Assembly (NCBI GenBank): GCA_903828975.1
Contig: CAIKOD010000120.1
Coordinates: forward strand, 1-34,400
Origin: an uncultured Methanomicrobiales archaeon
GTDB taxonomy: Archaea; Halobacteriota; Methanomicrobia; Methanomicrobiales; Methanospirillaceae
Length of the DNA: 34,400 nt
Direction: 5' to 3'
Part shown: one piece after another, positions 1 to 9,320 of the stretch
How positions within the stretch are numbered: position 1 is the first letter of the stretch
How the letters are laid out: the number at the start of each line of letters is the position of its first letter
Notes under the pieces: generated by a model
The model's database searches: none
Told to the model about the DNA's origin: nothing
What the model saw: only the letters and a program-made list of their open reading frames with translations
Translations under genes and position numbers: made by a program

Positions 1-1
1 A

Positions 2-115
2 AATGAGACTAAAAAATGGGAACAAAATCGTAATGAAAATCAAAAGTCTGTGGATTGGCAATTCATGACATCAGATGCACGAATAAAATTGAAAAGGCTT
101 TACCCTCAAATTTAG
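2..115 (+). pseudogene. 3' end of an IS630-like transposase (partial at window edge)
   Basis: An open frame runs from the window edge to a TAG at 113-115 and encodes 37 residues ending in DWQFMTSDARIKLKRLYPQI. The W-x-F-T/M-x-x-D-A-R-I-K-L-x-x-L-Y-P ending matches what I recall of the C-terminal tail of IS630-family (DDE) transposases. The catalytic DDE residues lie outside the window, so whether the upstream part is intact cannot be judged. A partial copy of the dispersed repeat starts about 50 bases downstream. The family call is from memory of the tail motif only. Confidence 0.5.
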
Positions 116-163
116 ATGGCCTCGTGCACTAGGAAATTTATTATCGTCTGGAAACGCGGCCCA

Positions 164-270
164 AAGGATATCTTGTCGGGGGTGGAACAGGGAGGGCGTG
201 AAACATCTCCTGTCTTACGTATTTTTCATTCCTTTTTCTAACCACGCAGGGTTTAAACAAAGCCGATATT
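164..270 (+). repeat. Dispersed repeat, copy 0 (right half only)
   Basis: This stretch holds the right-hand boxes of the repeat also found at 12963-13220, 14608-14834 and 32103-32375. It has the GGATATCTTGTCGGGGGTGG box at 167-186, then TTACGTATTTTT, then CCTTTTTCTAACCACGCAGG GTTTAAACAAAGCCGATATT. The left half with the GC-rich hairpin is absent, so this copy looks truncated. It lies between the transposase end and the convergent zinc-ribbon gene. A minus-strand frame across it has no recognisable protein. Confidence 0.75.
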
Positions 271-394
271 TCCGGAATATCTGCGAAAGGCGGCGGATTT
301 ATCGTAAAAGGGTAGAAATGTACTGACCCACCAAACGGATACGAAGTAACAATGAACTGCACGGTTTCTGGTAAACCCTTGTTGTCGGGAGGGG

Positions 395-694
395 TCAGGT
401 CTGCCCTCTGATCCACTCCGCGTATTGCACCCTTAACTGATCACGCTCTTCATGGGAAAGGTCTTTTTTCCTCGTCTTGTGAATATGCTGTTCAAGCTGG
501 GCCACGATATTTTCTGCCACCCTGAAATCTTCGACTTCAAGATAGTGGCTGGCACGCCGGACATCAATTGTGGCCCCGCAGATCGGACATAGTTTCCACT
601 CCTGAAAATGGTCAACATACGTAAAAGTTTTGCAGCCCCCGCATCGTATCACAAGATAACCTGCAGACACGTCACCTATTATTTCATAGCGCAT
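395..694 (-). CDS. Small zinc-ribbon protein, DUF1922-like
   Basis: This 99-residue protein has two CxxC knuckles, C18/C21 and C36/C39, which form a zinc ribbon, followed by a charged, probably helical C-terminal half. The N-terminal layout (YLVIRCGGC then LCPICGATIDV) resembles the archaeal DUF1922 zinc-ribbon family, which has no firm function. The ATG at 694 is preceded on the minus strand by a GAGGG-type ribosome site (around 707-711) and, farther up, an AT-rich stretch near 740-757 that could hold the promoter. It may be a nucleic-acid-binding or adaptor protein, but nothing in the context fixes a role. Confidence 0.65.
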   Translation of the reverse strand: MRYEIIGDVSAGYLVIRCGGCKTFTYVDHFQEWKLCPICGATIDVRRASHYLEVEDFRVAENIVAQLEQHIHKTRKKDLSHEERDQLRVQYAEWIRGQT

Positions 695-1109
695 TCGCTA
701 CTATGAAATACCCTCACACATCGTCTATTTGACATGTCCATGTATACATAATTATCCATCCCACGGGTAACCGTTTCCGGCCGTCTTACCTCAAACTATC
801 TGACAATGATAATATGTTGCTATGTGAGGCAGGGCTTTTGGGTTGCTGTGCTGGAAATATCATACGATTTCCCGGGGACTGCGCTGAAATCTGCGGAATT
901 TTATTGATAAAACAGATCTCTGCCAAAAACCCGCCTACAGGAATTGAACATTCCTTATTCGAATCTTTGAAATTTCATTCCGGGTGAGAGCACGATCAGG
1001 AAATACCTGGATTCAGGTCAACATAATGAAAAATACCAATAGATAACGGTTAATAATTTTTCAAGGTTGCTGCCCGAGATCTTCCTCCCGGCAAAACCAA
1101 AAAAAAAGA
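695..1109. other. Intergenic, no gene recognised
   Basis: These 415 bases separate the start of the zinc-ribbon gene from the end of Sec61-beta. Apart from the likely promoter of the zinc-ribbon gene near 740-757, I see no convincing coding frame, RNA gene or repeat. Confidence 0.5.
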
Positions 1110-1271
1110 TTATTTCCACATAACATCCAATACTAAAATAAACGCCCCGATGACAGCTGCCACCACAATCACTGAAATGGGGCTGATATGAACTGCCCGC
1201 CGGTCTTCACTCTCGTAATAATTGACGAGACCTGCCGACGAGATTAATCTTCCACCCTTATTCTTTGCCAT
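1110..1271 (-). CDS. secG: Preprotein translocase subunit Sec61-beta (SecG)
   Basis: This 53-residue protein (MAKNKGGRLISSAGLVNYY... ending VLDVMWK) is the tail-anchored beta subunit of the archaeal SecYE-beta channel. The sequence shows the family's layout: a short basic N-terminus with an SSAGLxxYY motif, a charged linker (ESEDRR), an ISP motif, and one C-terminal membrane span of about 18 hydrophobic residues ending at the C-terminus. The ATG at 1271 follows an AT-rich element at 1293-1303 with room for only a few bases of leader, so the transcript is probably near-leaderless. It is divergent from the amidohydrolase gene and appears to share that promoter element. The length is typical for the family. 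Confidence 0.9.
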   Translation of the reverse strand: MAKNKGGRLISSAGLVNYYESEDRRAVHISPISVIVVAAVIGAFILVLDVMWK

Positions 1272-1292
1272 ACAAAGCTATTTCTCATTCTC

Positions 1293-1303
1293 AATATATA
1301 AAT
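1293..1303. promoter_or_regulatory. Candidate shared, bidirectional TATA element
   Basis: AATATATAAAT lies in the 50-base gap between divergent secG and the amidohydrolase gene. Its centre is about 27 bases from the secG ATG (minus) and about 24 bases from the hydrolase ATG (plus). That is the usual archaeal TATA-to-start distance for leaderless or near-leaderless transcripts. It reads as a plausible TATA box in either direction, and no second AT-rich box fits in the gap. Confidence 0.55.
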
Positions 1304-1321
1304 GGGTGTTAAGGACATTAC

Positions 1322-2365
1322 ATGGACAAGGAAGTGACGGTCAGCGGCCATGCCCTTCTCGGCGAGTCGCTTGAGCAGCGTCCTGTCACGATTGTCGTGA
1401 AATCAGGCATTATCACGCACATCGAAGATGACCCGCATCCAGGGGATACCTGGATCGTCCCGGCATTTTTTAACGCACACACGCATCTTGGGGATACTAT
1501 TGCCATGGATGCGAATGCCAGGGGAGACCTTGCTTCACTGGTCACCCCACCGAACGGGCTGAAGCACCGGCTTCTTGCAGCTGCATCGCAGGATGATATG
1601 GTTTCCGGGATGCGTTCCAGTATCCAGGCAATGGTACAGAGCGGCACTGCAGGGTGTGCCGATTTCAGGGAGGGAGGTCAGAACGGAGTCAGGGCACTGA
1701 ATGAGGCGGCCGGGTCGTTACTTCCCGGGCTCGTTATTTTCGGCCGGGACGGGGGCGAGCAGGTCGCAGAAGGTCTGGGTATCAGTAGTTCCAGGGATGT
1801 CCCTGACCTCGAGAGACAGGTGAAGGGGGCCCGGGACAGTGGAAAGTTAATCGCTTTTCATGCCGGTGAAAGAGACCCGGATGATGTTGATGCAGCTCTG
1901 AGCTTTCGCCCGGACCTCATCATCCATTGTACCCACGCAACCCGGCTGCAGATCAGGCAATGTGCCGATGAAAATATTCCTATTGCAGTATGCCCCCGCT
2001 CGAACTGGGCCCTCGGTGTTGCCGGGTCCGGATCAGAACCGCCCATTCATGACATGATCGACCTCGGTTGCCGGGTATTCCTCGGGACCGACAATGTGAT
2101 GTTTGTCCAGCCTGACATGTTTGCAGAGATGGCATTTGCCCACTATGTGTACCGGATACCCCCTGCCCTGATGATTAAGGCAGCAATTGATGGGTCAGAA
2201 CTCGGGAAGACCTCGTTTTTCATCCGGGAGGGGGTTCCTGCAAGATTTTTTATGATGAGTCCCGGACAGTCCAATATGCGCTTCACTCTCGACTACCTTT
2301 CAACAATCGTAAAACGGGGCTCTTCAGCCAGCATAATCAAGAAGGTTTTTATTTTAGAGAGCTAA
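1322..2365 (+). CDS. Amidohydrolase-superfamily metal-dependent hydrolase
   Basis: The 347-residue protein is a TIM-barrel amidohydrolase of the cytosine/adenosine-deaminase-like group. Visible metal ligands are the H53-x-H55 pair (FFNAHTHLGD), H180 (LIAFHAGE), H205 (HCTHAT) and D257 (LGTDN). It is shorter than typical SAH/MTA deaminases such as the one at 29526 and has only a short N-terminal beta-sandwich part. The substrate cannot be told; deamination of a nucleobase or hydrolysis of a cyclic amide are the usual activities. The ATG at 1322 lies about 24 bases from the shared TATA element, suggesting a leaderless transcript. The uspA gene follows after 32 bases on the same strand. Confidence 0.8.
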   Translation: MDKEVTVSGHALLGESLEQRPVTIVVKSGIITHIEDDPHPGDTWIVPAFFNAHTHLGDTIAMDANARGDLASLVTPPNGLKHRLLAAASQDDMVSGMRSSIQAMVQSGTAGCADFREGGQNGVRALNEAAGSLLPGLVIFGRDGGEQVAEGLGISSSRDVPDLERQVKGARDSGKLIAFHAGERDPDDVDAALSFRPDLIIHCTHATRLQIRQCADENIPIAVCPRSNWALGVAGSGSEPPIHDMIDLGCRVFLGTDNVMFVQPDMFAEMAFAHYVYRIPPALMIKAAIDGSELGKTSFFIREGVPARFFMMSPGQSNMRFTLDYLSTIVKRGSSASIIKKVFILES

Positions 2366-2397
2366 CTCATAAAGAAGACTATTTTGTGGGGTAACTG

Positions 2398-2826
2398 ATG
2401 TTCAGTAAAATACTCGTCGCAATCGACGGATCGGGAATGAGTGGACAGGCACTCCAAACCGCAATAGAAGAAGCCAGAGTATGGAAAGCAGCCCTTCATG
2501 TCATTTATGTCGTTGAGACCGGGCTCTTTTCATCCCTGCCGATGGACAACACCTGGGAAATCATGCTATCGATGCTCGAAAAAGAAGGGGGCAAGGCAAT
2601 AGCTGAGGCAAAAAATCAGGCTGACATAAAGGGAGTGCTGATCACACCCCACCTGAAACAAGGCCATGCAGGTAATGAAATCGTAAAAGCTGCAGAAGAT
2701 ACCGGCGCCGATATTGTGATTGTCGGTTCACATGGAAAAAGCAACGTGGACCGCCTCCTGCTTGGAAGTGTAAGCTCATTTGTGGTCTCAAACTGCCCCG
2801 TGGCAGTCCTGGTGGTGAGATCATAA
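2398..2826 (+). CDS. Universal stress protein, UspA family
   Basis: This 142-residue protein is a single-domain UspA. It opens with MFSKILVAIDGSGMS and carries the ATP-binding signature G-x2-G-x9-G-S near the C-terminus (GSHGKSNVDRLLLGS), so it is probably of the nucleotide-binding type. Usp proteins are cytoplasmic dimers linked to stress and energy sensing, but their biochemical output is generally unclear. A GGGGT ribosome-site-like stretch precedes the ATG. The four-CBS protein starts 5 bases after its stop. Since CBS pairs also bind adenosine nucleotides, the two probably form an energy-sensing unit (inference). Confidence 0.9.
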   Translation: MFSKILVAIDGSGMSGQALQTAIEEARVWKAALHVIYVVETGLFSSLPMDNTWEIMLSMLEKEGGKAIAEAKNQADIKGVLITPHLKQGHAGNEIVKAAEDTGADIVIVGSHGKSNVDRLLLGSVSSFVVSNCPVAVLVVRS

Positions 2827-2831
2827 CCGAG

Positions 2832-3680
2832 ATGCTGGTTAAAGACTTCATGACCGCTGATGTGGTCAGTGTAGAAATCCCGGGAAACCGGGACGATGTA
2901 CTTAAAATCCTGAAGAGGACGGGTATAAGCGGTGTACCGGTACTGAAAGGAGGTAAACTGGTAGGTATCATCACCAGGAAAGACCTCCTCCGGAAATCTG
3001 AAGAGACCCAGCTCGGTCTCCTGATGACAGCGGAACCTGTTGTCATCAGCCCTGATGCCCCGTTGAGCGAGGCTGCAAAACTCCTCGTAAACCATAATGT
3101 CCGCAGGCTGCCGGTAGTAGAAGATGACACGCTTCTTGGCCTGATCAGTATTGCTGACCTGGTCCATGCCATTGCCACGTTGCGGATCAAAGATGAGATC
3201 AAGGACGTCTATACAAGCCAGACCTTCGCATTATGGGAAGAGACGCCGTTGCCGGTTGTCGGACGTGTCATGGAGATCTCCGGGTTCGAGGCAATCCCGA
3301 TCCTTGATGCCGAGAGTAAACTCCAGGGCATCATATCCGAACGTGACCTTATCAGGCATTCGACAATTGAGGACTCAGTTGAGATCAGCGATTTCTCGAA
3401 CGGTACTGATGATGATGAGTGGACATGGGAGAGTATCCGTGATATGCACACCATCAGTTACGGTATTTCCAAGGTCCAGCTTCCCCCGAGACCGGTTAAG
3501 ACAGCGATGGTAAAGAATGTGGTTGCAGTCCCGGTTAATTCAGAAGTCAGCGACTGTGCACTGAAAATGAAACGTGCCCGTGTGGACCAGTTACCCGTGA
3601 TCAATGGGGATAAGAAACTTGTTGCGATGCTTTTTGACCGCGACCTGATCAGGGTGCTCTGCAACCCTGCTATTCAATAA
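2832..3680 (+). CDS. Protein with four CBS domains
   Basis: The 282 residues are filled by four CBS motifs in two Bateman pairs, each ending in the typical G-I/L-I-T/S-x-x-D-L strand. They begin near VKDFMTADVV (residue 3), LLMTAEPVVI (about 64), DVYTSQTFAL (about 124) and VKTAMVKNVV (about 222). No catalytic or DNA-binding domain is attached. Such stand-alone proteins bind AMP, ATP or SAM and regulate partners. The 5-base gap from uspA indicates co-transcription. A spacer with acidic residues (TDDDEWTWES, near 195-205) separates pairs one and two. The partner it regulates is unknown. Confidence 0.85.
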   Translation: MLVKDFMTADVVSVEIPGNRDDVLKILKRTGISGVPVLKGGKLVGIITRKDLLRKSEETQLGLLMTAEPVVISPDAPLSEAAKLLVNHNVRRLPVVEDDTLLGLISIADLVHAIATLRIKDEIKDVYTSQTFALWEETPLPVVGRVMEISGFEAIPILDAESKLQGIISERDLIRHSTIEDSVEISDFSNGTDDDEWTWESIRDMHTISYGISKVQLPPRPVKTAMVKNVVAVPVNSEVSDCALKMKRARVDQLPVINGDKKLVAMLFDRDLIRVLCNPAIQ

Positions 3681-3683
3681 AAA

Positions 3684-3694
3684 CCTTTAAATTT
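3684..3694 (+). promoter_or_regulatory. Candidate TATA box for psmB
   Basis: CCTTTAAATTT lies just after the stop of the CBS gene, about 75 bases before the psmB ATG. It looks like an archaeal TATA box, which would start transcription near 3712-3716 and leave a leader of about 50 bases containing the ribosome site. Position and composition are the only evidence. Confidence 0.4.
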
Positions 3695-3765
3695 ATTGAT
3701 GTCATCATATAACTCAAGCGCTTTTAGTAATTTTTCCAGCGTTACAATATTTTAGGGTGTTTTAT

Positions 3766-4407
3766 ATGAATGAACCTTACCAGGAACCTCTCAAAGGGAC
3801 GACCACGGTTGGTCTGGTGTTTTCTGAAGGAGTCGTCCTTGCCACGGAGAAAAGGGCAACAATGGGATATTTCATCGCCAGTAAGAAGGCGAAGAAAGTC
3901 TACCAGATCTCTGACCGTATAGGAATGACAACTGCAGGTGGAGTCGGGGACGCCCAACAGCTTGCCCGGGTAATGACGGTCGAAAGCAGCCTGTACCAGA
4001 TCCGGCGCGGGCGACCGATTGCCGTAGGGGCAGCCTCAACGCTCCTCTCGAATTTACTGAATGCAAACCGTTACTTCCCGTATTATGTCCAGCTCCTTGT
4101 CGGTGGCGTTGACGAATCAGGCCCTACAATATATTCAGTTGACGCAATGGGTGGTGCGACAAAGGAAGAAGAGATTGTCGCCACAGGTTCAGGGTCACCC
4201 GGCGCCTACGGGGTCCTTGAAGACCGGTTTAAAAAAGACATGAACGAAGATGATGCAGTTGAACTCGCGGTCAGGGCAATTAAAGCTGCAATGAGACGTG
4301 ATGCAGGGTCTGGTGAAGGTATCCACGTTGTGGTTATCACCAGGGAAAGTTACATGGAGCTTGCCGATGAGCAGATCCAAAAGGCACTTTCAGCAATCGC
4401 TGCATAA
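3766..4407 (+). CDS. psmB: Proteasome beta subunit (20S core, catalytic)
   Basis: This is the self-processing catalytic subunit of the archaeal 20S proteasome, an N-terminal threonine hydrolase that degrades unfolded cytosolic proteins. I chose the ATG at 3766 (213 residues), because an AGGGTG ribosome site sits 7 bases upstream; a GTG at 3757 would add three residues and overlap that site. The propeptide is 11 residues and is cut between G11 and T12. Counting from T12 as Thr1, the catalytic lysine is Lys33 (the last K of SKKAKK). Position 17 is Glu (ATEKRATMG) where Asp is common, a conservative change. fttA follows after 24 bases across a T-rich spacer. Confidence 0.95.
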   Translation: MNEPYQEPLKGTTTVGLVFSEGVVLATEKRATMGYFIASKKAKKVYQISDRIGMTTAGGVGDAQQLARVMTVESSLYQIRRGRPIAVGAASTLLSNLLNANRYFPYYVQLLVGGVDESGPTIYSVDAMGGATKEEEIVATGSGSPGAYGVLEDRFKKDMNEDDAVELAVRAIKAAMRRDAGSGEGIHVVVITRESYMELADEQIQKALSAIAA

Positions 4408-4411
4408 TTTC

Positions 4412-4418
4412 TTTTTTT
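4412..4418 (+). terminator. T-tract between psmB and fttA
   Basis: Seven consecutive T residues follow the psmB stop codon and precede fttA. Archaeal intrinsic termination, and FttA-assisted termination, use U-rich tracts of this kind, so it could attenuate transcription into fttA. The run is short and the case is weak. Confidence 0.3.
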
Positions 4419-4431
4419 CAGGACGGATTGA

Positions 4432-6321
4432 ATGCTAATTGAAGATAGATTGAAAGAACTTAAGGATAAGATTAATGAAAAGGTGCCTGCAGGCATCACG
4501 GTATCAGACGTGGAATTTGAAGGGCCGGAACTGGTTATCTATACTGACGACCCGAAAAAATTTGCCGATGAGGCGGATCTTATCAAACTACTGGCAAGGG
4601 ACCTGCGCAAACGTATCGTGGTCCGCCCGAACGTACTGGAAGACCCCGACAGGGCAATTGGTGAGATAAAGGCAGTTGTCGCTGAAAATGCGGGCATCAC
4701 TGATATCTTTTTTGATGCAGATACCGGGGAAGTAATAATCGAGGCAGAAAAACCAGGGGTAGTTATCGGGAAAAACGGGGCCACACTCCGTGAGATAACA
4801 AAGCATATTGGCTGGACACCAAAAGTCGTCAGGACACCCCCGATCGAGAGCTCTACCGTTAAACAGGTACGCCAGTACCTGAGGTCGGTTAACGAAGACC
4901 GTAAAATCTTCTTACGTACAATCGGACGCCGTATTCACCGTGATATTACAAGCAAGGACCAATGGGCGAGGGTCACGATGCTCGGCTGTTGCAGGGAGGT
5001 CGGAAGGGCAGCATTCCTGCTTACGACCCCCGAAAGCAGGGTATTGATCGACTGCGGTGAAAAGCCCGACAGTAATAACAGCACGCCATACCTCTATGTC
5101 CCTGAGATACACCCGCTCTCGCAGCTCGATGCTGTCGTTCTGACCCATGCGCACCTCGATCATTGTGCCCTTGTCCCGCTCCTGTATAAATACGGGTATG
5201 ACGGCCCGGTCTACAGCACGCCACCGACCCGTGACCTTTCGGCGATGCTCCAGCTGGACTACCTTGATGTGATTCATAAGGAGGACAGGAAAGTTCCCTA
5301 CTCCTCAAACGAAGTCAAGACATATATCAAGCACTCTATTACTCTCAATTATGGGAACGTGACGGATATCGCACCCGATATTAAACTGACATTCCATAAC
5401 GCAGGTCATATCCTCGGTTCAGCCATCGCCCATTTCCACATCGGCGACGGCCTCTACAACATCGCATTCACCGGGGACTTCAACTACAGTAAAAGTCGTC
5501 TCTTCAACCCCGCAACTGCAAATTTCCCCCGACTTGAAGCACTCTTCATGGAGAGCACGTACGGGGGTTCGGATATGATGCAGCCGGCACGGTCAGATGC
5601 AGAGGAGAAGCTGTACGAGACGATCAATGTTGTCCTCTCACGGGGAGGAAAAGTCATCATTCCGGCATTTGCCGTAGGTCGTTCCCAGGAAGTAATGCTT
5701 GCTCTCGAAGAAGGGATCAGAAAAGAGAAAATTCCGAATGTCAAGATTTACCTTGATGGTATGATCAAGGAAGCAACGGCAATACACACTACCTATCCCG
5801 AATACTTAAACAGTGACCTCCGGAACCTGATCTTCAAGGACGGGATGAACCCGTTCCTTTCAGAAAGCTTTGTTGCGGTGGATTCATCAGACCTCCGCGA
5901 GCGGGTCATCAACGGAGACCCCTGTGTAATTATTACAACAAGCGGGATGATGAACGGCGGCCCGGTAATGGAGTACCTGAGCAACCTTGCAGCAGATGAA
6001 CGGAATGCTCTCGTCTTTGTCGGGTACCAGGCAGACGGTACGCTGGGTAGGCGTATCCAGAAAGGCTGGCGTGAAGTGCCGCTTGGACGGGGCAGGACCA
6101 TCATAATCAACCTCGAGATCGTCACCGTCGATGGGTTCTCCGGGCATTCAGACAGGAGGCAGTTGATGAATTATGTGGGGCAGGTACAACCGAGACCTGA
6201 AAAAATATTCACCATTCATGGCGACGAGAACAATACCATCGACCTTGCCAGCTCGCTCTACAAGCGGTACCATATCCAGACCCATTCCCCTATGAACCTT
6301 GAAACATACCGGATGATCTAA
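4432..6321 (+). CDS. fttA: Transcription termination factor FttA (aCPSF1), KH-beta-CASP ribonuclease
   Basis: This 629-residue protein is the archaeal CPSF73 homologue, an RNase that cleaves nascent RNA and triggers transcription termination. Order of domains: two KH-like RNA-binding domains in residues 1-150 (the second with the GxxG loop VIGKNG at 111-116), a metallo-beta-lactamase core from about 180, and an inserted beta-CASP domain in the middle. Zinc ligands include H239-x-H241-x-D243-H244 (THAHLDHC), a later H in [10 protein letters not shown] in FTGDFNYS, and the C-terminal GFSGHSD motif. The length is typical of archaeal orthologues. The position directly downstream of psmB is one I recall from other euryarchaeal genomes. 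Confidence 0.95.
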   Translation: MLIEDRLKELKDKINEKVPAGITVSDVEFEGPELVIYTDDPKKFADEADLIKLLARDLRKRIVVRPNVLEDPDRAIGEIKAVVAENAGITDIFFDADTGEVIIEAEKPGVVIGKNGATLREITKHIGWTPKVVRTPPIESSTVKQVRQYLRSVNEDRKIFLRTIGRRIHRDITSKDQWARVTMLGCCREVGRAAFLLTTPESRVLIDCGEKPDSNNSTPYLYVPEIHPLSQLDAVVLTHAHLDHCALVPLLYKYGYDGPVYSTPPTRDLSAMLQLDYLDVIHKEDRKVPYSSNEVKTYIKHSITLNYGNVTDIAPDIKLTFHNAGHILGSAIAHFHIGDGLYNIAFTGDFNYSKSRLFNPATANFPRLEALFMESTYGGSDMMQPARSDAEEKLYETINVVLSRGGKVIIPAFAVGRSQEVMLALEEGIRKEKIPNVKIYLDGMIKEATAIHTTYPEYLNSDLRNLIFKDGMNPFLSESFVAVDSSDLRERVINGDPCVIITTSGMMNGGPVMEYLSNLAADERNALVFVGYQADGTLGRRIQKGWREVPLGRGRTIIINLEIVTVDGFSGHSDRRQLMNYVGQVQPRPEKIFTIHGDENNTIDLASSLYKRYHIQTHSPMNLETYRMI

Positions 6322-6335
6322 CAACCCTTATTCAC

Positions 6336-7445
6336 ATGAGAGCCCTGATTACGTTATACCTGGGTATTTTCTCAGTCATGGCACTCTCAAATGCCATCGT
6401 CCCGGACCTTGCCTCGTACGCCTCCGGGACGGCGTTACAGGGCCAGATATTTTCCGCTTATTTTCTCGGTGCATTTCTTCTGACACTCCCTGCCGGGATA
6501 TTGTCGGACCGGTGGGGACATACATATTTTATCAGGGCCGGGCTCCTGCTGACAATCGTTTCAGGCGTTCTCCTTCTGATGGACTCATCGGTATATATGA
6601 CCATCTTTGCGAGGTTGGTAGAGGGTGTCGGTGCAGGCCTTTTTATTGCCTCCGCGATGTCATATCTTAATTCACGTCCTGATCACACGCGATCGATCGG
6701 TCTTTTCATGGCCCTGTTAAATATCGGTCTTATCGCAGGTCTGATTATATCAGGTCTGGCCAGTAATGTTTTGGGTTACAGGTCTGCCGGGATAATGTTT
6801 TTTCTGGTGGTCTCAATAATTCCCTTCATAATCAGCATTCTCGAACCATTTGACGGACAAAAGGCAGTTCTTCCTTTTTCCAGGGAGGCCCAGGTCATAA
6901 CAAACCTGGTATATTACCTGAAAAAGTACTTCTGGATGTGGTTTTCTTCGGTGGTCCTTATCGGTATTACCGGCGCCGTGACCGCCCTGTACCCGCAATT
7001 TAGTGGTAACAGTCCGGAGACTATCGGCCTCCAGATTTCCGCGATGAACGGCGCTACCGCAATTGCTATCCTTTTAGTATCCCACGTGAAATTTACCCCT
7101 ATCCCGACAATCCGCATAGCGGCCATTTTCTCTGCTGCAGCGGTGATAGCCAGTTACGTCACTTCTTGGGCATTTATTGTCATCGGGGCTTTTGCAGGGA
7201 TTATCATGATCGCCCAGCTCGCCTTCCTTGCAGATGCCGGAAAAGAACAGGGGACTTTCATGGGACTGTTTAATACGTCAAGTTACCTTGGGATGACGAT
7301 TATCCCGTTTTTTGTCACATTTATTGCAGAATTATTTGGATTCTTAACGGCATTTCTAATTACTGCATCATTATGCCTGGTTGTCGCCGGTACCATTGGA
7401 TTGTGCATGCAGTGCAGGGTTGAAACACAATGCCCACTTTCCTGA
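6336..7445 (+). CDS. Major facilitator superfamily transporter
   Basis: The 369-residue hydrophobic protein has repeated membrane spans consistent with a 12-helix MFS carrier. The loop between helices 2 and 3 carries motif A (GILSDRWGHTYFIRAG, from about residue 54), including the conserved Asp-Arg and Gly. It is a little shorter than the usual 400 or so residues. The substrate cannot be inferred; drug or metabolite efflux is the most common activity for such small archaeal MFS proteins. It starts 14 bases after fttA, so it is probably co-transcribed, although no clear ribosome site precedes the ATG. Confidence 0.85.
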   Translation: MRALITLYLGIFSVMALSNAIVPDLASYASGTALQGQIFSAYFLGAFLLTLPAGILSDRWGHTYFIRAGLLLTIVSGVLLLMDSSVYMTIFARLVEGVGAGLFIASAMSYLNSRPDHTRSIGLFMALLNIGLIAGLIISGLASNVLGYRSAGIMFFLVVSIIPFIISILEPFDGQKAVLPFSREAQVITNLVYYLKKYFWMWFSSVVLIGITGAVTALYPQFSGNSPETIGLQISAMNGATAIAILLVSHVKFTPIPTIRIAAIFSAAAVIASYVTSWAFIVIGAFAGIIMIAQLAFLADAGKEQGTFMGLFNTSSYLGMTIIPFFVTFIAELFGFLTAFLITASLCLVVAGTIGLCMQCRVETQCPLS

Positions 7446-7721
7446 TAGAGGATGGAATACTCCCTAAATATCAACGGTATAAAGAGCCTTGTATTATTAT
7501 CCCCGAAATCCTATTTATTAAACAGTTAGATAACAGAGAGATTGGCAGAAGCGATCCCTCGTACTATCAAATCCCCTGAAATTTTAAGGATAAAAGTTCA
7601 AGAGTGATAATCAAAGAGCTATGTGATAGTATCCTGCGTATATATTGTTGGCCGAAGGCCCGTCAGGCCGGATAAGACTGGATTATTCGAGGCTCCGGAA
7701 TAAACGATAGATTGATGCATC

Positions 7722-9320
7722 ATGACAGGAACAAAGACACCACAGGTATCACGGGTCGTTGCGTTCATTGACATCGGTACGAATTCAATCAGGTTGTTTG
7801 TTGTCAGGCTGAACCCTGATTGCTCGTATATCGTTCTCTCGAACCAGAAAGAAGCAGTACGGCTGGGTGAAGGGGAATTTGAAACCGGGTTCATAACCGG
7901 GGAGGCCATGGACAGGGCGGTCATGGTCGCAGGTAAGTTCGTGGAGCTGGCCCACTCTTTTCGCGCCGAAGAATTTGTGGCAGTTGCCACTTCCGCAACA
8001 CGGGAAGCCCAGAACAGGTACGAGTTCCTGTCCAGGCTCAGGAAAGAATCACATCTGGATGTACAGGTCATTTCAGGCAGGGAAGAGGCACGGCTGATTT
8101 TCATGGGTGTCACTACAGCGATGCATCTGGAAGACGAGCAGATAATGGTCATTGATATCGGGGGGGGTAGCACCGAGATAGCGATAGGGAGGAACGGTGC
8201 CTGCAGTTACCTGTCAAGCATGCACCTCGGCACTATCAGGCTGACGAACAGGTTCTTCCCCGAAGGGGTAGTGGAGCCGGTAAGTGAATCCCGGTATGAA
8301 GCGATCAGGAATTATATCAGGAATGAGGCCCGGGTGGCGATACGTCAGGCAGGACGTCATCCCACAGATATAGTCGTAGGCAGTTCCGGGACTATCATAA
8401 ACCTTTGCGATATTGCAGCACGGTTGTTCCACGCCGGTGACCCGAAAAGGGCAGTCCTTTCCGCATCTGACCTAAAAAAGACAGTCCCCGTCATTTGTTC
8501 GTTGTCTCTTGCAGAGCGTCGCAAAATACCTGGGATCAATCCTGAAAGGGCTGATATCATTATTGCCGGGACGGCTATCATTGACACGCTTATGAGCGAG
8601 CTGAACATCCAGGCGCTTGAAGTAACCCAGAGAGGGCTCCAGGATGGTCTTCTCGCGGATTACCTTTCGAAAATGGAGGGGTTCCCGCTTCTGGGCCACC
8701 TTTCTGTACGGGAAAAAAGTGTGCTCCTCACAGGAAGGGCATTTGGTATCAACGAGTATCATGCAAGGACGGTCTCAACCATCGCACTTGAGATGTTTGA
8801 CAGTGGTAAAACAGTGGGGCTTCACTCACTGGGTTCACGTGAGCGGGAACTTCTGGAATATGCATCTTTTTTACATGATATTGGGTCGCTGATTTCGTTT
8901 AACAACCACCACGCACACTCCTACTATATTATCAGGAATAGTGACCTGCTCGGATTTGAACCTGATGAGGTCCTGATAATGGCGAACATAGCCCGGTACC
9001 ACCGCAAGAAACTGCCACGGAAAAAGGAAATCGAGATGCCAGAACTTGATGAACACGGGAAAGAACTGGTCACCATTCTTTCAACATTCCTTCGCCTTTC
9101 AGAGAGCCTTGACCGGCGGCATGCTGCCCTGATCGAACGGGTGTCCTTCACCAGGATCATTGATAAAACGGCTGAACTAGAAATTGTTGCCCGTGAAGAC
9201 TGCCAGTTTGAGTCCTGGGGGGTAGAGAACGAGGCAAAAAATTTCGAGCGGGCATTCGGCCTTAAACTTGACCATATCATCGTTCTATCCGGTTCACCCC
9301 CCGGGACAGGTGCTCCCTGA
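7722..9320 (+). CDS. ppx: Exopolyphosphatase / pppGpp phosphatase (Ppx/GppA) with HD domain
   Basis: This 532-residue protein has an N-terminal actin-like Ppx/GppA domain with phosphate-binding loops DIGTNS (17-22) and DIGGGSTE (145-152), and a C-terminal HD-type domain around residues 380-400 (FLHDIGSLISFNNHHAHSYY). The likely reaction is release of phosphate from the end of polyphosphate; Ppx/GppA proteins in bacteria may also hydrolyse pppGpp, a role not expected in archaea. The domain order matches long bacterial Ppx. In this window it may oppose ppk1 at 17199. The ATG at 7722 has no strong ribosome site, and the 276 bases upstream form its own promoter region. Confidence 0.9.
   Translation: MTGTKTPQVSRVVAFIDIGTNSIRLFVVRLNPDCSYIVLSNQKEAVRLGEGEFETGFITGEAMDRAVMVAGKFVELAHSFRAEEFVAVATSATREAQNRYEFLSRLRKESHLDVQVISGREEARLIFMGVTTAMHLEDEQIMVIDIGGGSTEIAIGRNGACSYLSSMHLGTIRLTNRFFPEGVVEPVSESRYEAIRNYIRNEARVAIRQAGRHPTDIVVGSSGTIINLCDIAARLFHAGDPKRAVLSASDLKKTVPVICSLSLAERRKIPGINPERADIIIAGTAIIDTLMSELNIQALEVTQRGLQDGLLADYLSKMEGFPLLGHLSVREKSVLLTGRAFGINEYHARTVSTIALEMFDSGKTVGLHSLGSRERELLEYASFLHDIGSLISFNNHHAHSYYIIRNSDLLGFEPDEVLIMANIARYHRKKLPRKKEIEMPELDEHGKELVTILSTFLRLSESLDRRHAALIERVSFTRIIDKTAELEIVAREDCQFESWGVENEAKNFERAFGLKLDHIIVLSGSPPGTGAP

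Noticed and set aside
141-416. Minus-strand 91-codon frame over repeat copy 0
   Set aside because: Covers the repeat and overlaps the end of the zinc-ribbon gene; no family or ribosome site seen.
2642-3202. Long minus-strand frame of 186 codons over uspA and the CBS gene
   Set aside because: It is antisense to two clearly coding genes and has no recognisable family or ribosome site; it is a composition shadow.
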